DNA of 64,000 nt from Sphagnum magellanicum (GCA_021904315.1 CM038912.1:18873061-18937060), one strand, 5' to 3'. Numbered from the stretch's first letter, positions 12,404 through 34,218 are shown. Program-made: numbers and translations. The notes: generated by a model from the letters alone, not told the origin.

Positions 12404-12740
12404 GCAAGGATATTGTGTTTAGTTTCATTATAGAAGTATACTAGCTTAACGGATTTTGGCCCCTAGGTATAAATAGGTCTATGTTTTATATGAGGATTTT
12501 TGAAAGATGATATTTGGGCTTGTGTTGAAACTTGAGATTAGTTATAGAGTTATGATATCTTGAAGGATTTTGGTTTCTTTCAGAGGATTTTTTTTTGAGG
12601 ATCATATTTTTGCATGGTGAAATATTTTGAATTTCCATAATTCTTCTTTTGCCTTAAGATACTTTTTAATGGTAAATGGCGAAGGCATAGTGTGACACAC
12701 CCCCCTTGTTTTTTTCTTTGGTTTTTTGGCTGGAATAAGT
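12404..12740 (+). repeat. R1 dispersed repeat, head copy
   Basis: Shares, in order, GGCAAGGATATTG, TTCATTATAGA, GGATTTTGGTTTCTTT, AGAGGATTTTTTTTT, GCATGGTGAAA, CTTTTGCCTTAA and AGTGTGACACAC with the inverted copy at 19.74-20.11 kb. It also has a block with TATAAATAGG and CTTGTGTTGAAACTTGAGAT that the 14.7-kb copy carries too but the 19.7-kb copy lacks. No terminal inverted repeat or coding capacity was found, so it is probably a non-autonomous DNA element. Confidence 0.6.
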
Positions 12741-13115
12741 TACCACCAAAAATCTGGACCACCCTTTCCAAAATTAAGGCCTCCCTCCAGGGGGTGGTGC
12801 CTTCTTCACCTTCTTGAGTGTGATCCCTAAGATCATATGGCCAACTGCAACTCTACTTTTTGGATGAAGATTTTTGCAGAAAAACACTCTGAACTGAAAA
12901 TGCTGGAGGCCTAGAAAGGCGCACATATAGCCATGATCCTCCTAGAGTGCAAGTAACAGGAAATGATTGTTTCTCATTGGCCAACTACAATGATTGGCCC
13001 AGGTGGTGAGAGTTGAATAGTCTCACTTTGTACTCTCCATCTTTTTCAGGTTCATTACTCTAACAGTGCACACTCAAATTTGCTCAATATTGACAGGAGG
13101 CTCTTCCATTGGGCA
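12741..13115. other. Intergenic, moderate GC, nothing recognised
   Basis: Less AT-rich than its surroundings but without a supported coding frame. It lies between the R1 head and a MITE-like element. It may be internal sequence of a longer R1 copy whose tail is at 13.69-13.82 kb. Confidence 0.3.
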
Positions 13116-13495
13116 TGCTCCAAAGCATCTCCACCAACACTCAGTATATGACCCTACCAAAAATATTTCTCACATCCATCCAAGTTTTTAATTACTCGGC
13201 CCAACTTTTTTCCAACCCATAAAACTTGAATCTGCAAATAGGTGGGAGACTAGTAATAGCAACGCACTTGGACCAATCAAACCATCTACCCAATCAGAGA
13301 CATGGAGCAGTCGATAAATATGATTTGACTCTGTTTATCAGACTCTTCCAGGGCTCTCTGAAAGATGTGGTTTCTTTTTCAGGGTTCCTCGCACTTGTCA
13401 AGTGGATTCACTAGATTCGACTAATGAACCTCTCCTCTCATGGAAGGTTTTGAGTGCAAGGTCCCATAGTGAGAGATGGTGGAGATACTCTAAGT
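13116..13495. mobile_element. MITE-like element with GCATCTCCACCA-type inverted ends
   Basis: Left arm (about 13128-13165) GCATCTCCACCAACACTCAG is matched on the opposite strand at the right end (about 13450-13485, reading GTATCTCCACCATCTCTCAC). Roughly 24 of 31 positions agree by eye. There is no coding capacity in about 370 bp. GCATCTCCA-type ends are common in plant Tourist/PIF-like MITEs. I could not fix the target duplication. Confidence 0.5.
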
Positions 13496-13689
13496 GGCTA
13501 CAACTAAAACCCTTGGACATGTCAAATTTTGAGTGCCTTTAACGCAGTCTTTTTTTTATAATTTCTATATTTTTCCAAATAAAAAATGATTTTTTTTTAG
13601 AAAATTAATTTTGGAGGTTTTTTAGTTGCTAGAAGTGAGGGGGGGGGAGGGGAGGAAAAAAGAGTGAAAAAATCATCAGATTCGTATAT

Positions 13690-13815
13690 GTGGTTTTCAT
13701 TGTGTAGTCAAACATATAGAAGGATTATTAAAGATTTGTATTTTATTTTTTGATTTACTATAGCCAGCTTTGGCTAAATCTTCTTACGAATGATTGCCAC
13801 TTTTTCTACATCTTC
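13690..13815 (+). repeat. R1 dispersed repeat, tail fragment
   Basis: CATATAGAAGG, then TATAGCCAGCTTTGGCTAAA, then TCTTCTTACGAATGATTGCCA, matching the inverted 19.74-kb copy and the 14.3-kb tail. TAGCCA and TGGCTA form a short stem, a recurring mark of the family. Confidence 0.6.
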
Positions 13816-14224
13816 CAATGAGTGATTGCCACTTTAGCTACCAAACATACAATTCCTAAAAACTTACCAGAATTATTAATTTATCAAAAAAATCAAAAAA
13901 AATAATTGTGAAATAAAACTAGAAAATCTTTATTGGATGGAATATTCCATTTTAGGAATGGAATCTTCAAATTTAATTAATTAATTATCCCACAGACATG
14001 TGTTGATTTCTGAAGCTGCACCCCCCCCCCCCCCTCGCCCCCCCCCTGATAATTCAAAAAACCTCATATTCCAAAGCAGCCTTTTTCTTTTCTGGCTATA
14101 TATAGCTAGCTAGCCAGAATTTTTTTTAATTTTATTAATTATTTTTGTTTAAAAGGTAAAAGTGCTAACATCAAGTGGTTTCTTGAGGTTTTCAATAGCC
14201 ATATTTTGACCCCAAAAATTAAAA
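13816..14224. other. AT-rich intergenic DNA with a C tract
   Basis: No gene recognised. A C tract runs 14021-14046, broken by TCG. It puts a G-rich run on the - strand, mirroring the + strand G tract at 10.07 kb. Confidence 0.5.
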
Positions 14225-14370
14225 AGATTAATCACCAGGTGGTTGAAGTAGGTAGTAGCAAGAAGAAGAAAAAGAAAGAAGGATGTTTAACAAATTTTAC
14301 CCTTCAGATTTAACTTATAGCCAAATCTGGCTAAATCTTCTTTTGAAGATCATTGCCCACTTTGGCTACT
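14225..14370 (+). repeat. R1 dispersed repeat, tail fragment
   Basis: TATAGCCAAATCTGGCTAAA followed by TCTTCTTTTGAAGATCATTGCC and TTGGCTAC, as in the other R1 tails. The region from here to about 14.6 kb is AT-rich simple sequence built of TTAAAATTAAAA-like words. Confidence 0.6.
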
Positions 14371-14629
14371 ACATCACAAAATTGACCCACCCCCTCCCAC
14401 CCCACCCCCATAAAATAAAATTTAAAAAAATTAAAATTAAAATGTTTATTAAAAATTGAAAATTAAAATAAATTTAAAATTTTTATTAAAAAAATTAAAA
14501 TTAAAATAAACTTACAATTTTTATTTAAAAATTAAAATTTTAAATAAAATTAAAAACTGTGAATAATCCAAAGTAATGTTCTTATTAAATTGTGTGTAAT
14601 AAAAATAGGGTCAGCTGCCCTAATCATTA

Positions 14630-14870
14630 TTAGGGCCTACTTTGCCTTCCAACCAAGGCAAGGAAGGGATATTGGTGTTTTTTAGATTCATTATAGAGTC
14701 TAGTAGTAGCTTAAGGGATTTTTTTAATAGGCCCCTAGGTAATAATAATAATAATAAATAATAATAATAGGTTTTTTTTTTTAATATGAGGATTTTTGTG
14801 AAAGATGATATTTTTTGGCTTGTGTTGAAACTTGAGATGAGTTAGTATAGAGTTATTGAGCGGATATCAC
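14630..14870 (+). repeat. R1 dispersed repeat, head fragment
   Basis: AACCAAGGCAAGGAAGGGATATTG, TTCATTATAGAGT, GCCCCTAGGTA, an (AAT)n expansion, TATGAGGATTTTTGTGAAAG and CTTGTGTTGAAACTTGAGAT. These follow the 12.4-kb copy in the same order. The copy ends where the GAACC-palindrome cluster begins. Confidence 0.55.
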
Positions 14871-15130
14871 TTCCGGTTCTTTAAATATTTCAGAGAACCC
14901 ACTGGTTCGGGTTCTTTGAAAAAACCAACCCAAAAAAAATAAAATCGAAATCAAAGAACCGCTGGTTCCAGTTATTTCAAAAGCCTTTATCAAGAACCAG
15001 CGGTTTTCATGAAAGAACTAGCAAAAGAACCGGCGGTTCTCTTCCTGGTTCTTTGACTCCTCCATGTTTTTTTTTGAGAATCGTGATTCTATACTAGAAC
15101 CAGTTATTTGCATATTTTGAGAACCGTATA
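14868..15130. repeat. Cluster of GAACC/GGTTC palindromic motifs
   Basis: At least seven GGTTCT or AGAACC words in 260 bp. They include the near-perfect palindrome AGAACCGGCGGTTCT at 15026-15040 and variants AAGAACCGCTGGTTCC (about 14954) and AAGAACCAGCGGTT (about 14992). The same motif family recurs at 18.74-18.98 kb and 34.22-34.43 kb. Probably a satellite-like or foldback repeat. Confidence 0.55.
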
Positions 15131-17483
15131 TCCACTATCATGTGGGTACATGTTTGGGTTAATAACCATTGGGTATCTATCCATCATTCTAAGAACCACC
15201 CCCAACACTCGTTCATTCTCTTTGGAGGTCCCAAAAGAAATAAAATTTAGTTTCCTTTTGATTATTATTATTTTAGACAAATGGTTTTTTACAAAGGCCC
15301 AACAAAGAGATTAAATTCCATAATAGTTATTTCTTTGGATAAAAACCGGGTTTTGTTACATGAAAGGGAGCTCAAAAATCAATTTACAAAATATTTTTAA
15401 AAAAAACCACATGCAAAGAATTATCTATTAGATATTTGCTTTGCCCCTTGACCATCATCCATTTTCAATTGTGCAATTTTCTTTTGAAGTTGAGAGTGGG
15501 TTTAGGGTTGTTTTTCTTTTGACTTGTTTTCTTGAAAGGTTTTGTTTGAGAATGGCAAAAATGTTAATGTTATATGGGTGCCAACTACTATCCATGTTTC
15601 TCTAGAAGGCAAAACTTTGTGTGGCAAAACTTAGGATTAGTATTCAATTAATTGTTTTTCATTTTCTTTGTGCACTTGCGATGAACATGTGTAAGTTGAC
15701 AAAAAAAACACAATTGATAAATTGAACAATCAACTTAAACACAAGTGAAATAAAATAATCTAATAAGCCAACAAAGTATGATGAAATTTCCAAACAAATG
15801 ATCATGGCAAAGTCCATATCCAATTCGAGGTATTTTTTTAATGCTTCATGCCAATCCAAATCTCAAAGATATTAAAGGAATCTACAACTTGCAACCTCCT
15901 TTCCACATAAAGACACTTTCATAAGTGCATCCAAAGTTCTAAACTTCAATATCTTCCTCCTATCACTTTTCATTTAGTTATGCTTTGAAAAATCACATTC
16001 ACCAATCGTTATGCTTGCTAAATTATCACCCTTTGTCAAGAGTCATAATGTATAAGCCCAAAGTTCATTTTAAATAGAACAATGTGCCCAAACATGACTA
16101 TATATACTTCTTTTCACATTTTGTTCACAATCCTTCAAAGTTTTCCAACCCTTTGTAGTTTTTTTCCGCCCTTCTATGTTATCAATTGGATAGCGCTTAG
16201 GACTAAAAAGTTAAAGGATTAATAACATGGAGAATTAGGAAATCTTAAGCGCTTCAAATCATCTATGAGTTCTTAAATTTCATTTTTGCCAATCTTCCAA
16301 GGTTCTTCCACTTTGACATCTAGGCAACAAATCAATGAAAAACACAATTGCTCTACACACCATCCTCATCAACGGAGGTCATAATCTTTATTGGTACAAC
16401 TTCACAAAGAATATGTCCAAGGTGCTTGATATTTTTACCAAAATCTCATCGACATTGCTCTTGTGACCAACCAATAGTGCCCCATATCCTTCATTGAGTT
16501 TGGTTTGGCTTTGAATCGTAGAGGAAAGTTGATATTTTTGCACCTAACAATTTTAATGCAACATGCTAATGGTGGTTTATGAGCCCAAACCTTGTAGGAC
16601 CTATAATTTTTAGATTTCACCTATAAAAGGTTTGCCTTCCTTTTGGTATGTAGCCCTTCATTTGCAAGTTTAGTTTTTACATGGCTTTTTGCATGAAAGG
16701 ATCAATAAAATTTCCACCCTTCTTTTGAAAACTTGTAAAATTTTCCCTTCTATGTTGGACATTTTGCAAGGTGAAGGGTGTTGCAACCTTCAAAATACAT
16801 TTCTAATATCTATTGTTCATTTTAGATGAAATTTGTAAACTCAAAAATCAATATATCTTTACCATTTTGTAGTAGGTTGCTTGATTTGGTTAGCCATATC
16901 GACAATCCTAAATTAAAGTTTGATGTTAGCCAACAATTAATCAAGTTGGTGGGAACGATTTATCTTTTTTCTATAAATATGTTAAATCACCTTCATATGT
17001 TAATTTATAGAAAATCATTTACTACCAAAAAAAAAATTAAAAAATCAACGTAAATGTGATTATTGCATGGTTACAAGGTTTTTACATAAAACCATGGTTT
17101 TAAGATTAATTAAATTGCCTTTTCTAACCATGTTCCATGTGTCACACAAGTGATTTTTTTCGGATTCGTGTTATCTTAATGTTTCAATTTGACAATTGCG
17201 AATATGGTAACATTTTGGTTGTTTGGATAGCTAATTGACCTTTTATTTTAGTTTTTCATATACGGTTATATTTGTTGGATTAAGATGTTGACCAATTTAC
17301 ACCTAACATATGGTATATAACCCAAGAATACTTTTGTAATGGTTAAATTGAATTCATTTGGATGGCATGTAATTATTATGTCACTTCCAAATTCCCAACT
17401 ATTCCATGTTATTTGAAGCTTAATATAGAATCATTCCAATACCCATAGGTATCAAAAGTGTATTAGATGTCACTTCCCACCAT
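15131..17483. other. AT-rich intergenic DNA with weak antisense coding-like stretches
   Basis: No gene recognised. Antisense frames near 15659-15859 and 16330-16770 have protein-like composition (for example NFPLRFKAKPNSMKDMGHYW) but stops and frame changes abound and I know no family for them. They may be transposon remnants. Confidence 0.35.
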
Positions 17484-17674
17484 TTATAATGTAATTTCTT
17501 TCAAAAATTATGCAGGTACATGGTATTCAATTATAATGTAATTTCTTTCAAAAATTATATGTAGGTACATGGTATTCAATTATAATGTAATTTCTTTCAA
17601 AAATTATGTAGGTACATGGTATTTAATTAGAATGTAATTTCTTTAAAAATTTATGTAGGTACATGGTATTCAAA
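17484..17674. repeat. Tandem repeat, about 48 bp x 4
   Basis: Units start near 17484, 17532, 17581 and 17628 with the words TATAATGTAATTTCTTTCAA, AAATTATGTAGGTACATGG and TATTCAAT. Units differ by a few substitutions and 1-2-bp length changes. No coding frame runs through it. Confidence 0.85.
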
Positions 17675-18739
17675 CTTTTGTTGGTTGGTTGGTCATAATA
17701 GGTGAATTAAAAATCCAATCACATTATAATTAATTGGCATAATATGCATCTCCTAATTTGTAAGTGTAAATGGACTTAATATTCATTTTGCAATAGAAAT
17801 TGGATTAAAATAGGAATTAGGCATTGAACTATTCTCTAGCCAAATTAAAAAAAAACCTCAATGTGTTTTTCCAAAATATGTTGAAAATATGGCAAAAGAA
17901 ACCCCAAAAATCATCATTTGATTATTGATTTTATTTTTTATTTTTTTTAATTTTGAGGAAGAAAAAGAGTTCTCATAGTGCCAATTCTCACAAATTTAAT
18001 AATAGTAAGTTTTGAAAGGCAATTATCACAAGCTAGCTATCAAATTTCAATTACATTTTTAAAATTATAAAAAATAATTATAAAAAGATAATTAGTAAAA
18101 ATTTATGAAAATGTATAAACAAATCTAGAATTACTTAATTAGAAAATGCAACATTTTTGTGTGTGCACAAACCTCATCCCATTCAACTGAACCCTAGACC
18201 CTATCAACTACTTAGCCTAGACCCTTAGACCCGGGACCCCTAGACCTTTAGGCCCGGGAATCGAACCCTAGTACTACCTTCCACTACCATGTTTGGAATT
18301 TAGGTTTTGATACCCGTGGTTCTCACGGTGAAAATGGGCCTAAAAACCTTGGTGGGGTTTTTTTTTTTTTTTTTTTTTTTGATATCCGCCCAACACCGAT
18401 AAATAGCCCACCAAGGATGAAGTTAGTTAGTTAGTTAGTTGAGTTCATCATCCAAAAGCTTGTCAACACTCATTCCATTGTGGGTACATTTATTCAAAAT
18501 TTTTACCCTAGAAAATAAGTTCATGAGTAATAATGGCCCAAAAATAAATAAATAAATAACTCACATATTTATGTTTTCAAACCAATTTTTTTTAATTTTT
18601 AAAAATTCATTTACAAGTTAAAATTTGACATTTATTTGAAATCTTGTTTCATCCATATTGTCAACTAATTCCCATCCACTCTTTCTTTCTCTCTCTTTCT
18701 TTGGTTCTCAATATTTCATCCTGATTGTATCCGGATTCA
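17675..18739. other. AT-rich intergenic DNA with a tRNA-like fragment
   Basis: No gene recognised. It includes a T homopolymer near 18358-18380, a (GTTA)n tract near 18424-18440, and on the - strand at about 18237-18292 a piece with GGTTCGATTCCCGGGCC (an exact tRNA B-box match) preceded by CATGGTAGTGGAAGG (A-box-like). The gap between the boxes is too short for an intact tRNA. I read it as a tRNA-derived SINE fragment. Confidence 0.4.
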
Positions 18740-18980
18740 AGTGTTAAAACCGGCGGTTCTGGACCTGAGTATCGAGAACCTGACCTGATCACATCCAAAT
18801 ATTGAGAACTCGATGTAAACCCCTATTGATAACCGTCGTCAGGGACCACGACACTGGGGTTTTTCCCTGGGAGGAGCAAGGGTATCAGAAACCCCGTTTC
18901 TGAAGGCGGTTTGGAGGGGCCGCGGTTAGTCCGGGCCCTGAGAACCGGAACTTGATAACCTCCGGTTCTCTCTTCCCGCC
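18740..18980. repeat. Second GAACC/GGTTC motif cluster
   Basis: AAACCGGCGGTTCT near 18746, TCGAGAACCTGACC, GAGAACTCGATG, GAGAACCGGAAC near 18941 and CCTCCGGTTCTC near 18959. Same motif family as at 14.87-15.13 kb but embedded in more GC-rich DNA that continues to the PP4R3 promoter. Confidence 0.5.
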
Positions 18981-19009
18981 CCTCATGCATAGCCGTGGTC
19001 TGGTCTGGT

Positions 19010-19690
19010 CTGGTCCGGTCCACATACTCTAAACCGGGTGTGGGACTCGGGGGTCCACATCCTCTAATCCGGGCTGCTGCAAACGCGTTGGGAAGTTTGG
19101 GTTGCAAGAGGAGAAATCAATTTGCGTACCGCAGTACTCGTGCTCCACTGCAAAGTGCGCGCATTAGTGTGAGGAAAACGAAAATTCAATTCTGTGTACT
19201 TCTCTCACTTATTTACTCACAAGAGCGCGCATCATCAGTCTTGTGAAGAAGAAGAAGAAGAAACGAAATCAAAAAAAAATTGTACTCCCAAATGCGCATT
19301 AGTGTGAGAAAAACGAAATCAATTTTTTGTACTCCACAGAGTTCTAAGTTCCTACTACTCCCCCCTCCAAGTGTTAATAATGTATGCAGGCAAGCAAAGC
19401 AAAGCAAGCAAGCAAGGAGCACCTGAGTAGGCAAAGTAAGTAGAGGAAAAAACAGAATCAAACGAGCCGCCTCAGCGCCCGCCCGCCCGCCCGCCCGCCG
19501 CACGCTCCAGCTCCTTCCCCTCCTCCTCGACCTTCTTCCTTCCTTCCTCGAGAACCAGAAGACAAACTGCGCCACCCAAAAACCTCACACACCCGACGAC
19601 CTAAGCGAAGGTCCACATCCCGGTTACAAGGGGCAGGCGGTCCACATCCCAGTTACACGCAATGCACGAAGGGTCCACTTCGTTAACTGG
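19010..19690. promoter_or_regulatory. GC-richer upstream region with repeated GGTCCACAT words and a 42-bp direct duplication
   Basis: GGTCCACAT(CC) occurs near 19015, 19052, 19610 and 19638. A related GGGTCCACTTC lies near 19668 and an inverted copy (GGATGTGGACC) near 20398. A separate direct duplication carries GCGCATTAGTGTGAG-AAAACGAAA at 19159-19200 and 19294-19335. (GCCC)n lies near 19477-19498. No coding frame is supported. The words may be binding sites or remnants of a GC-rich repeat; function is inference. Confidence 0.4.
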
Positions 19691-19739
19691 TCTTCGTTCG
19701 TCCAGGAGACTCCAGCCTTTCTTTTTAGGAATTTCTTTT

Positions 19740-20112
19740 ATGTAGCCGGCTTAAATGGCGATCATCCATAAGAAGATTTAGCCAAAATCTGGCTATCAAC
19801 CAGAAATATAGAGTAACAAATGTTTTAATCAAACCTTCTATATAGGCTACTATCCATGGCTACAATACTGGGAAAACCAAGGTTTAAATTTAACCAGGGG
19901 TGTGTGTCACACTCTGGCTGGGCTTGCCATTTTTACATGAATAAAGTATAATTAAGGCAAAAGAACAATTTTTTGGAATTAACTCAAATATTTTCACCAT
20001 GCCAAAAAAAAAAATCCTCTAAAAGAAACCAAAATCCTTTAAAGCTACTATACTCTATAATGAATTTTTAAATACAACAATATCCTTTTTGCCTTGGTAG
20101 GCAAGGCCAAAA
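19740..20112 (-). repeat. R1 dispersed repeat, most complete copy
   Basis: On the - strand it runs from GGCCTTGCCTACCAAGGC through GGATTTTGGTTTC, GGCATGGTGAAAA, CTTTTGCCTTAA, AGTGTGACACACACC and TATAGAAGG to TAGCCAGATTTTGGCTA and TCTTCTTATGGATGATCGCCA. It joins the head and tail parts that occur separately at 12.4, 13.7, 14.3 and 14.6 kb, so it fixes the family layout at about 370 bp. No clear terminal inverted repeats and no coding capacity. Confidence 0.6.
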
Positions 20113-20520
20113 AAAATTTGGCTATTTATTGACTAATTTTTTTTCTCACTTATGGCGAGTCGAAACCCACCAAAATCACTTCTTCGTTTTCGAATTTCTT
20201 TTTGTTTTTTTTCGCTTTTTGGCGAAATTTCGCTAATTTTAAAAAAAATTATTATAGGAAATAGGCTACTAGTAGTAGTAGTAGTAGTACTGTGTCGTGT
20301 CTACCATTCCAGGTCCCGATACCAGTTTGCCACGTCGCCCAGGTCCCGAAAACGCTCCAAACCTTCTTCTTTTTCCCTTTCGCACGTGGGTTGCCGGGAT
20401 GTGGACCTGGTTGTCGGCTCCGACGTGTAAAGCTACCACCCCCCGGGGCCCCGGTTCCCACACCGCCAGTAGCCGGTGCACGTAGCTTAGGTGTCTATAG
20501 ACTGACCGGTCACAACCTAC
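20113..20520. other. Upstream intergenic, changing from AT-rich to GC-rich
   Basis: Contains (TAG)n near 20266-20288 and overlapping open frames on both strands near 20250-20530 that look compositional rather than coding. No recognised domain. Probably distal promoter of PP4R3. Confidence 0.4.
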
Positions 20521-20815
20521 CCCTAGAGTCCTAGTACTAGCCTCCCCCTATAGTCCTGGTTATACGAGCTACCCTAGAGCTCTACTACCAGGTCCCCCTA
20601 GAACTCTAGTACCTACTAGGCACCCTAGAGCCCTAGTACGAGGTGCCCTAGAGCCTAGTCTAGCTGCCCTAGATCCCTAGTCCTCTAGTCCTTGCTCCCC
20701 TACAGCTTCGAGTTCTAGGTCCCCTAGAAGTCTAGGTCTAGGTATCCTAAGGGATCTAGGACTAGGTATCCTAGAAGTCTAGTCGTAGGTATCCTAGTCT
20801 AGGCTAAAAGCTCGT
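20521..20815. repeat. Phased array of about twelve 25-bp CCTAG-rich repeats
   Basis: CCCTAGA/CCCTA starts occur at about 20521, 20546, 20572, 20596, 20623, 20646, 20668, 20696, 20722, 20746, 20770 and 20793, a spacing of 22-28 bp. The unit approximates CCCTAGAGCTCTAGTACYAG. The array ends where the GA-rich leader of PP4R3 begins. CTAG is itself palindromic, so the array can pair in many registers. Confidence 0.75.
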
Positions 20816-21393
20816 AGGTCTCCGAGAGGCCGTAGAGAGGTAGCGAGGAAAAGAAAGCAGAAGAAGAAGAAGAGGACGACGACGACGAGCGAGCGAGCGA
20901 GCGAGAGAGAGGGAGCGCGCGAGCGACGCAGGAGTTGGGTTTTGTTGGGAGCATAGCGGGAGAAGAAGAAGAAGAAGAAGAAGTGGGAGAGGGGGGTGTT
21001 TTTGTTTTGACCTGCTCAGACGGCGGCGACGAGACGGAGGAGAGAGAGGAAGGAAAGGGGGGTTGTGGAGGGGAAGGGGGATGGGTGGCTCCAAATGTGT
21101 GGGCAAAAGTTTAGGGGAGTAATTTGCGAGGAATAGGGAGTTGGGTGTCGGTTAGATTGATTTTTTTTGTGAAAGGAAAAGAGATGAAGAAGCATGGGAG
21201 ATTGAAATTGTGAAAGCAAGGAGCAGCAGGAGTAGGAGGAGGAGGAGGAGGAGGGGAACCCAGTTGCTGCTGCTGCTAGGTGAACAAAAAGGAAGGATGG
21301 ATGGGAGGGTTTCTGTGATGGTGGCATGAAGTGGGTTTATGGGGAAATGGATGGAGAGGGCTTTGTGTGGATTTTCTCGGAGAAGAAGCTCTG

Positions 21394-21424
<31 letters not shown>

Positions 21425-21555
21425 AGCAAATGAGGGTGCTGTGCTGCTGATGAGGAGGAGTTAGAGTTAGTTGGGGTTCTTTCACAACTTAGGGGGAAAA
21501 GAGGGTTTGATTTTATTTTTCCTGTGGGGGACTGGGTTCAAGGAAGGCAGCATAC
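20816..21555 (+). promoter_or_regulatory. PP4R3 promoter-proximal region and long 5' leader
   Basis: GA-rich, CpG-containing DNA with simple repeats: (GAA)n near 20860 and 20960-20983, (GAGC)n near 20886-20906, (GAG)n near 21236-21253 and (CTG)n near 21391-21424. Purine-rich leaders of this sort are common upstream of broadly expressed plant genes. Several short upstream ORFs occur, for example at 21080, 21184, 21296 and 21326. I found no clear TATA box, so the transcription start is only inferred to lie around 20.8-21.1 kb. Confidence 0.5.
21326..21433 (+). CDS. Upstream ORF with polycysteine end
   Basis: A 35-codon frame in the PP4R3 leader, starting MKWVYGEMDGEGFVWIFSEK and ending with eleven consecutive cysteines (from a CTG/TGC repeat), then SK and TGA. 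It ends 122 bases before the proposed main start. If translated it could act as a regulatory uORF. The cysteine run follows directly from repeat expansion, so protein function is doubtful. No family match is known to me. Confidence 0.3.
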
Positions 21556-32948
<11,393 letters not shown>

Positions 32949-33420
32949 TGGGCATATTTTCCCCCACTCACCCACACCTTCTTTTATCTCCTTGATGTTC
33001 TTTGCATTCATAACCTTCAAATTTTGCAGGTGACATCTTTCTCTGTATCTATGGAGTTAGTTTCCCCCGTTAGACTAGACTCTCCGATGGACTAGATCTC
33101 GGTGAGTACTAAATTTGAGAGACCTGGTTTGGGTCCAGTTTGCTTTTTCGTGAGGGCAAAAGGAGTGTGACTTTCACACACACAGCCTTGAATCTGGAGA
33201 TTGGTTGCTTGTACTGTTGTTCAAGATCTATGAGTTGCCGGATGGCCCAGTAAATGAAAGCAGGGTGTCTTTCAACACAATTGAATCTCACCTCTCTCTC
33301 ACTTTTGAGTGTCATTTTGTGTAGGTTTTGTGTAAAAATTGGTCTCCCTCTTAATTGTCATGTACAAAATGTTCTTCATATTTCCAACCAAAAATAAATG
33401 GCTATACCAAGGGATATACC
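32949..33420 (+). other. PP4R3 3' untranslated region (inferred)
   Basis: Follows the TAG stop. T-rich with CT tracts. An AATAAA word near 33393 is a candidate cleavage signal. A TTTTGCAG-GTGACA site near 33022 could be a splice acceptor in a 3' UTR intron, but I have no support for its use. Confidence 0.4.
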
Positions 33421-34218
33421 AGTCTGTTGCTTTGCATTGCGCAGTTTGGCCATCGTTCATTGTTCTTGGAATTCTTCTTTTTTAACATTGGAATGCCATA
33501 TTTGACCAGCTTCTGTTCTTTCCTTTCTCAGTTCCTTGGGGGTTTTCCAAGATGCAGGCTGGGTGTCAAGCTCAGGAACTGGTACATTGTGTGAATCTCA
33601 AACAGGTAGATCATTCATCAGAATCCCTTTTGAGTGGTGTTTTCTCTTGAATTGTGTTCTAAATTTCCGCCTGCTGGAAAAACCCAATATATGTAAACCA
33701 AACATTAGAATAGCTTCCCCTTTTATTTTCTTGTGCAAAAGGTTTTTGTTGCATTTACCCTAAAAGTTGCTGGAGCATAAGTTGCTTCTAAAACCTTTGC
33801 CAGTCAAATTGAACTTTGGGTACCATTTTTTTTGTCTGTGGAATTGACTGTATGAGTATTGGATAGCAAATCTTGACTGCGGTGCTTTTCAATCCAAAAT
33901 GAATTGGTTTGGCAGAAGTGTTTTATTGCAAAAACATCTATCTTCATAGTTGATTGGTGTTGCACCTGCAGATTTGGGTTTCTCCTGATGACTATGTTTC
34001 TGCAATCCAAGCACAAACACGATAAAGGAAATCAGTGAAAATGTGACATAGAGCTGGCTGAGGAGAATGGTGAATGGCTAGGTCAGGGAGCTTTTCATTT
34101 GGGTGAGCAATCTTGTGCAGCGGCCAGGAATTTCAACCATGCACTTTCTGTTTGATATGGAGATTTTTTCCAGTGTTTGGACAGTTCTTAGAAAATGAGA
34201 GACCATGTACCCACCACG
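33421..34218. other. Intergenic between PP4R3 and the LTR element
   Basis: No gene recognised. Composition is similar to PP4R3 introns. Open frames near 33355-33763 show no motif. Confidence 0.4.

Noticed and set aside
17484-17674. CRISPR-like array
   Set aside because: Direct tandem repeats without unique spacers, in a eukaryotic context.
18237-18292. Intact tRNA gene
   Set aside because: B box is exact but A-to-B spacing is too short and no acceptor stem closes; kept only as a SINE-like fragment.
20804-21485. Long overlapping antisense frames rich in Pro, Ser and Leu
   Set aside because: They are the reverse of GA-rich leader microsatellites; composition, not coding signal, explains them.
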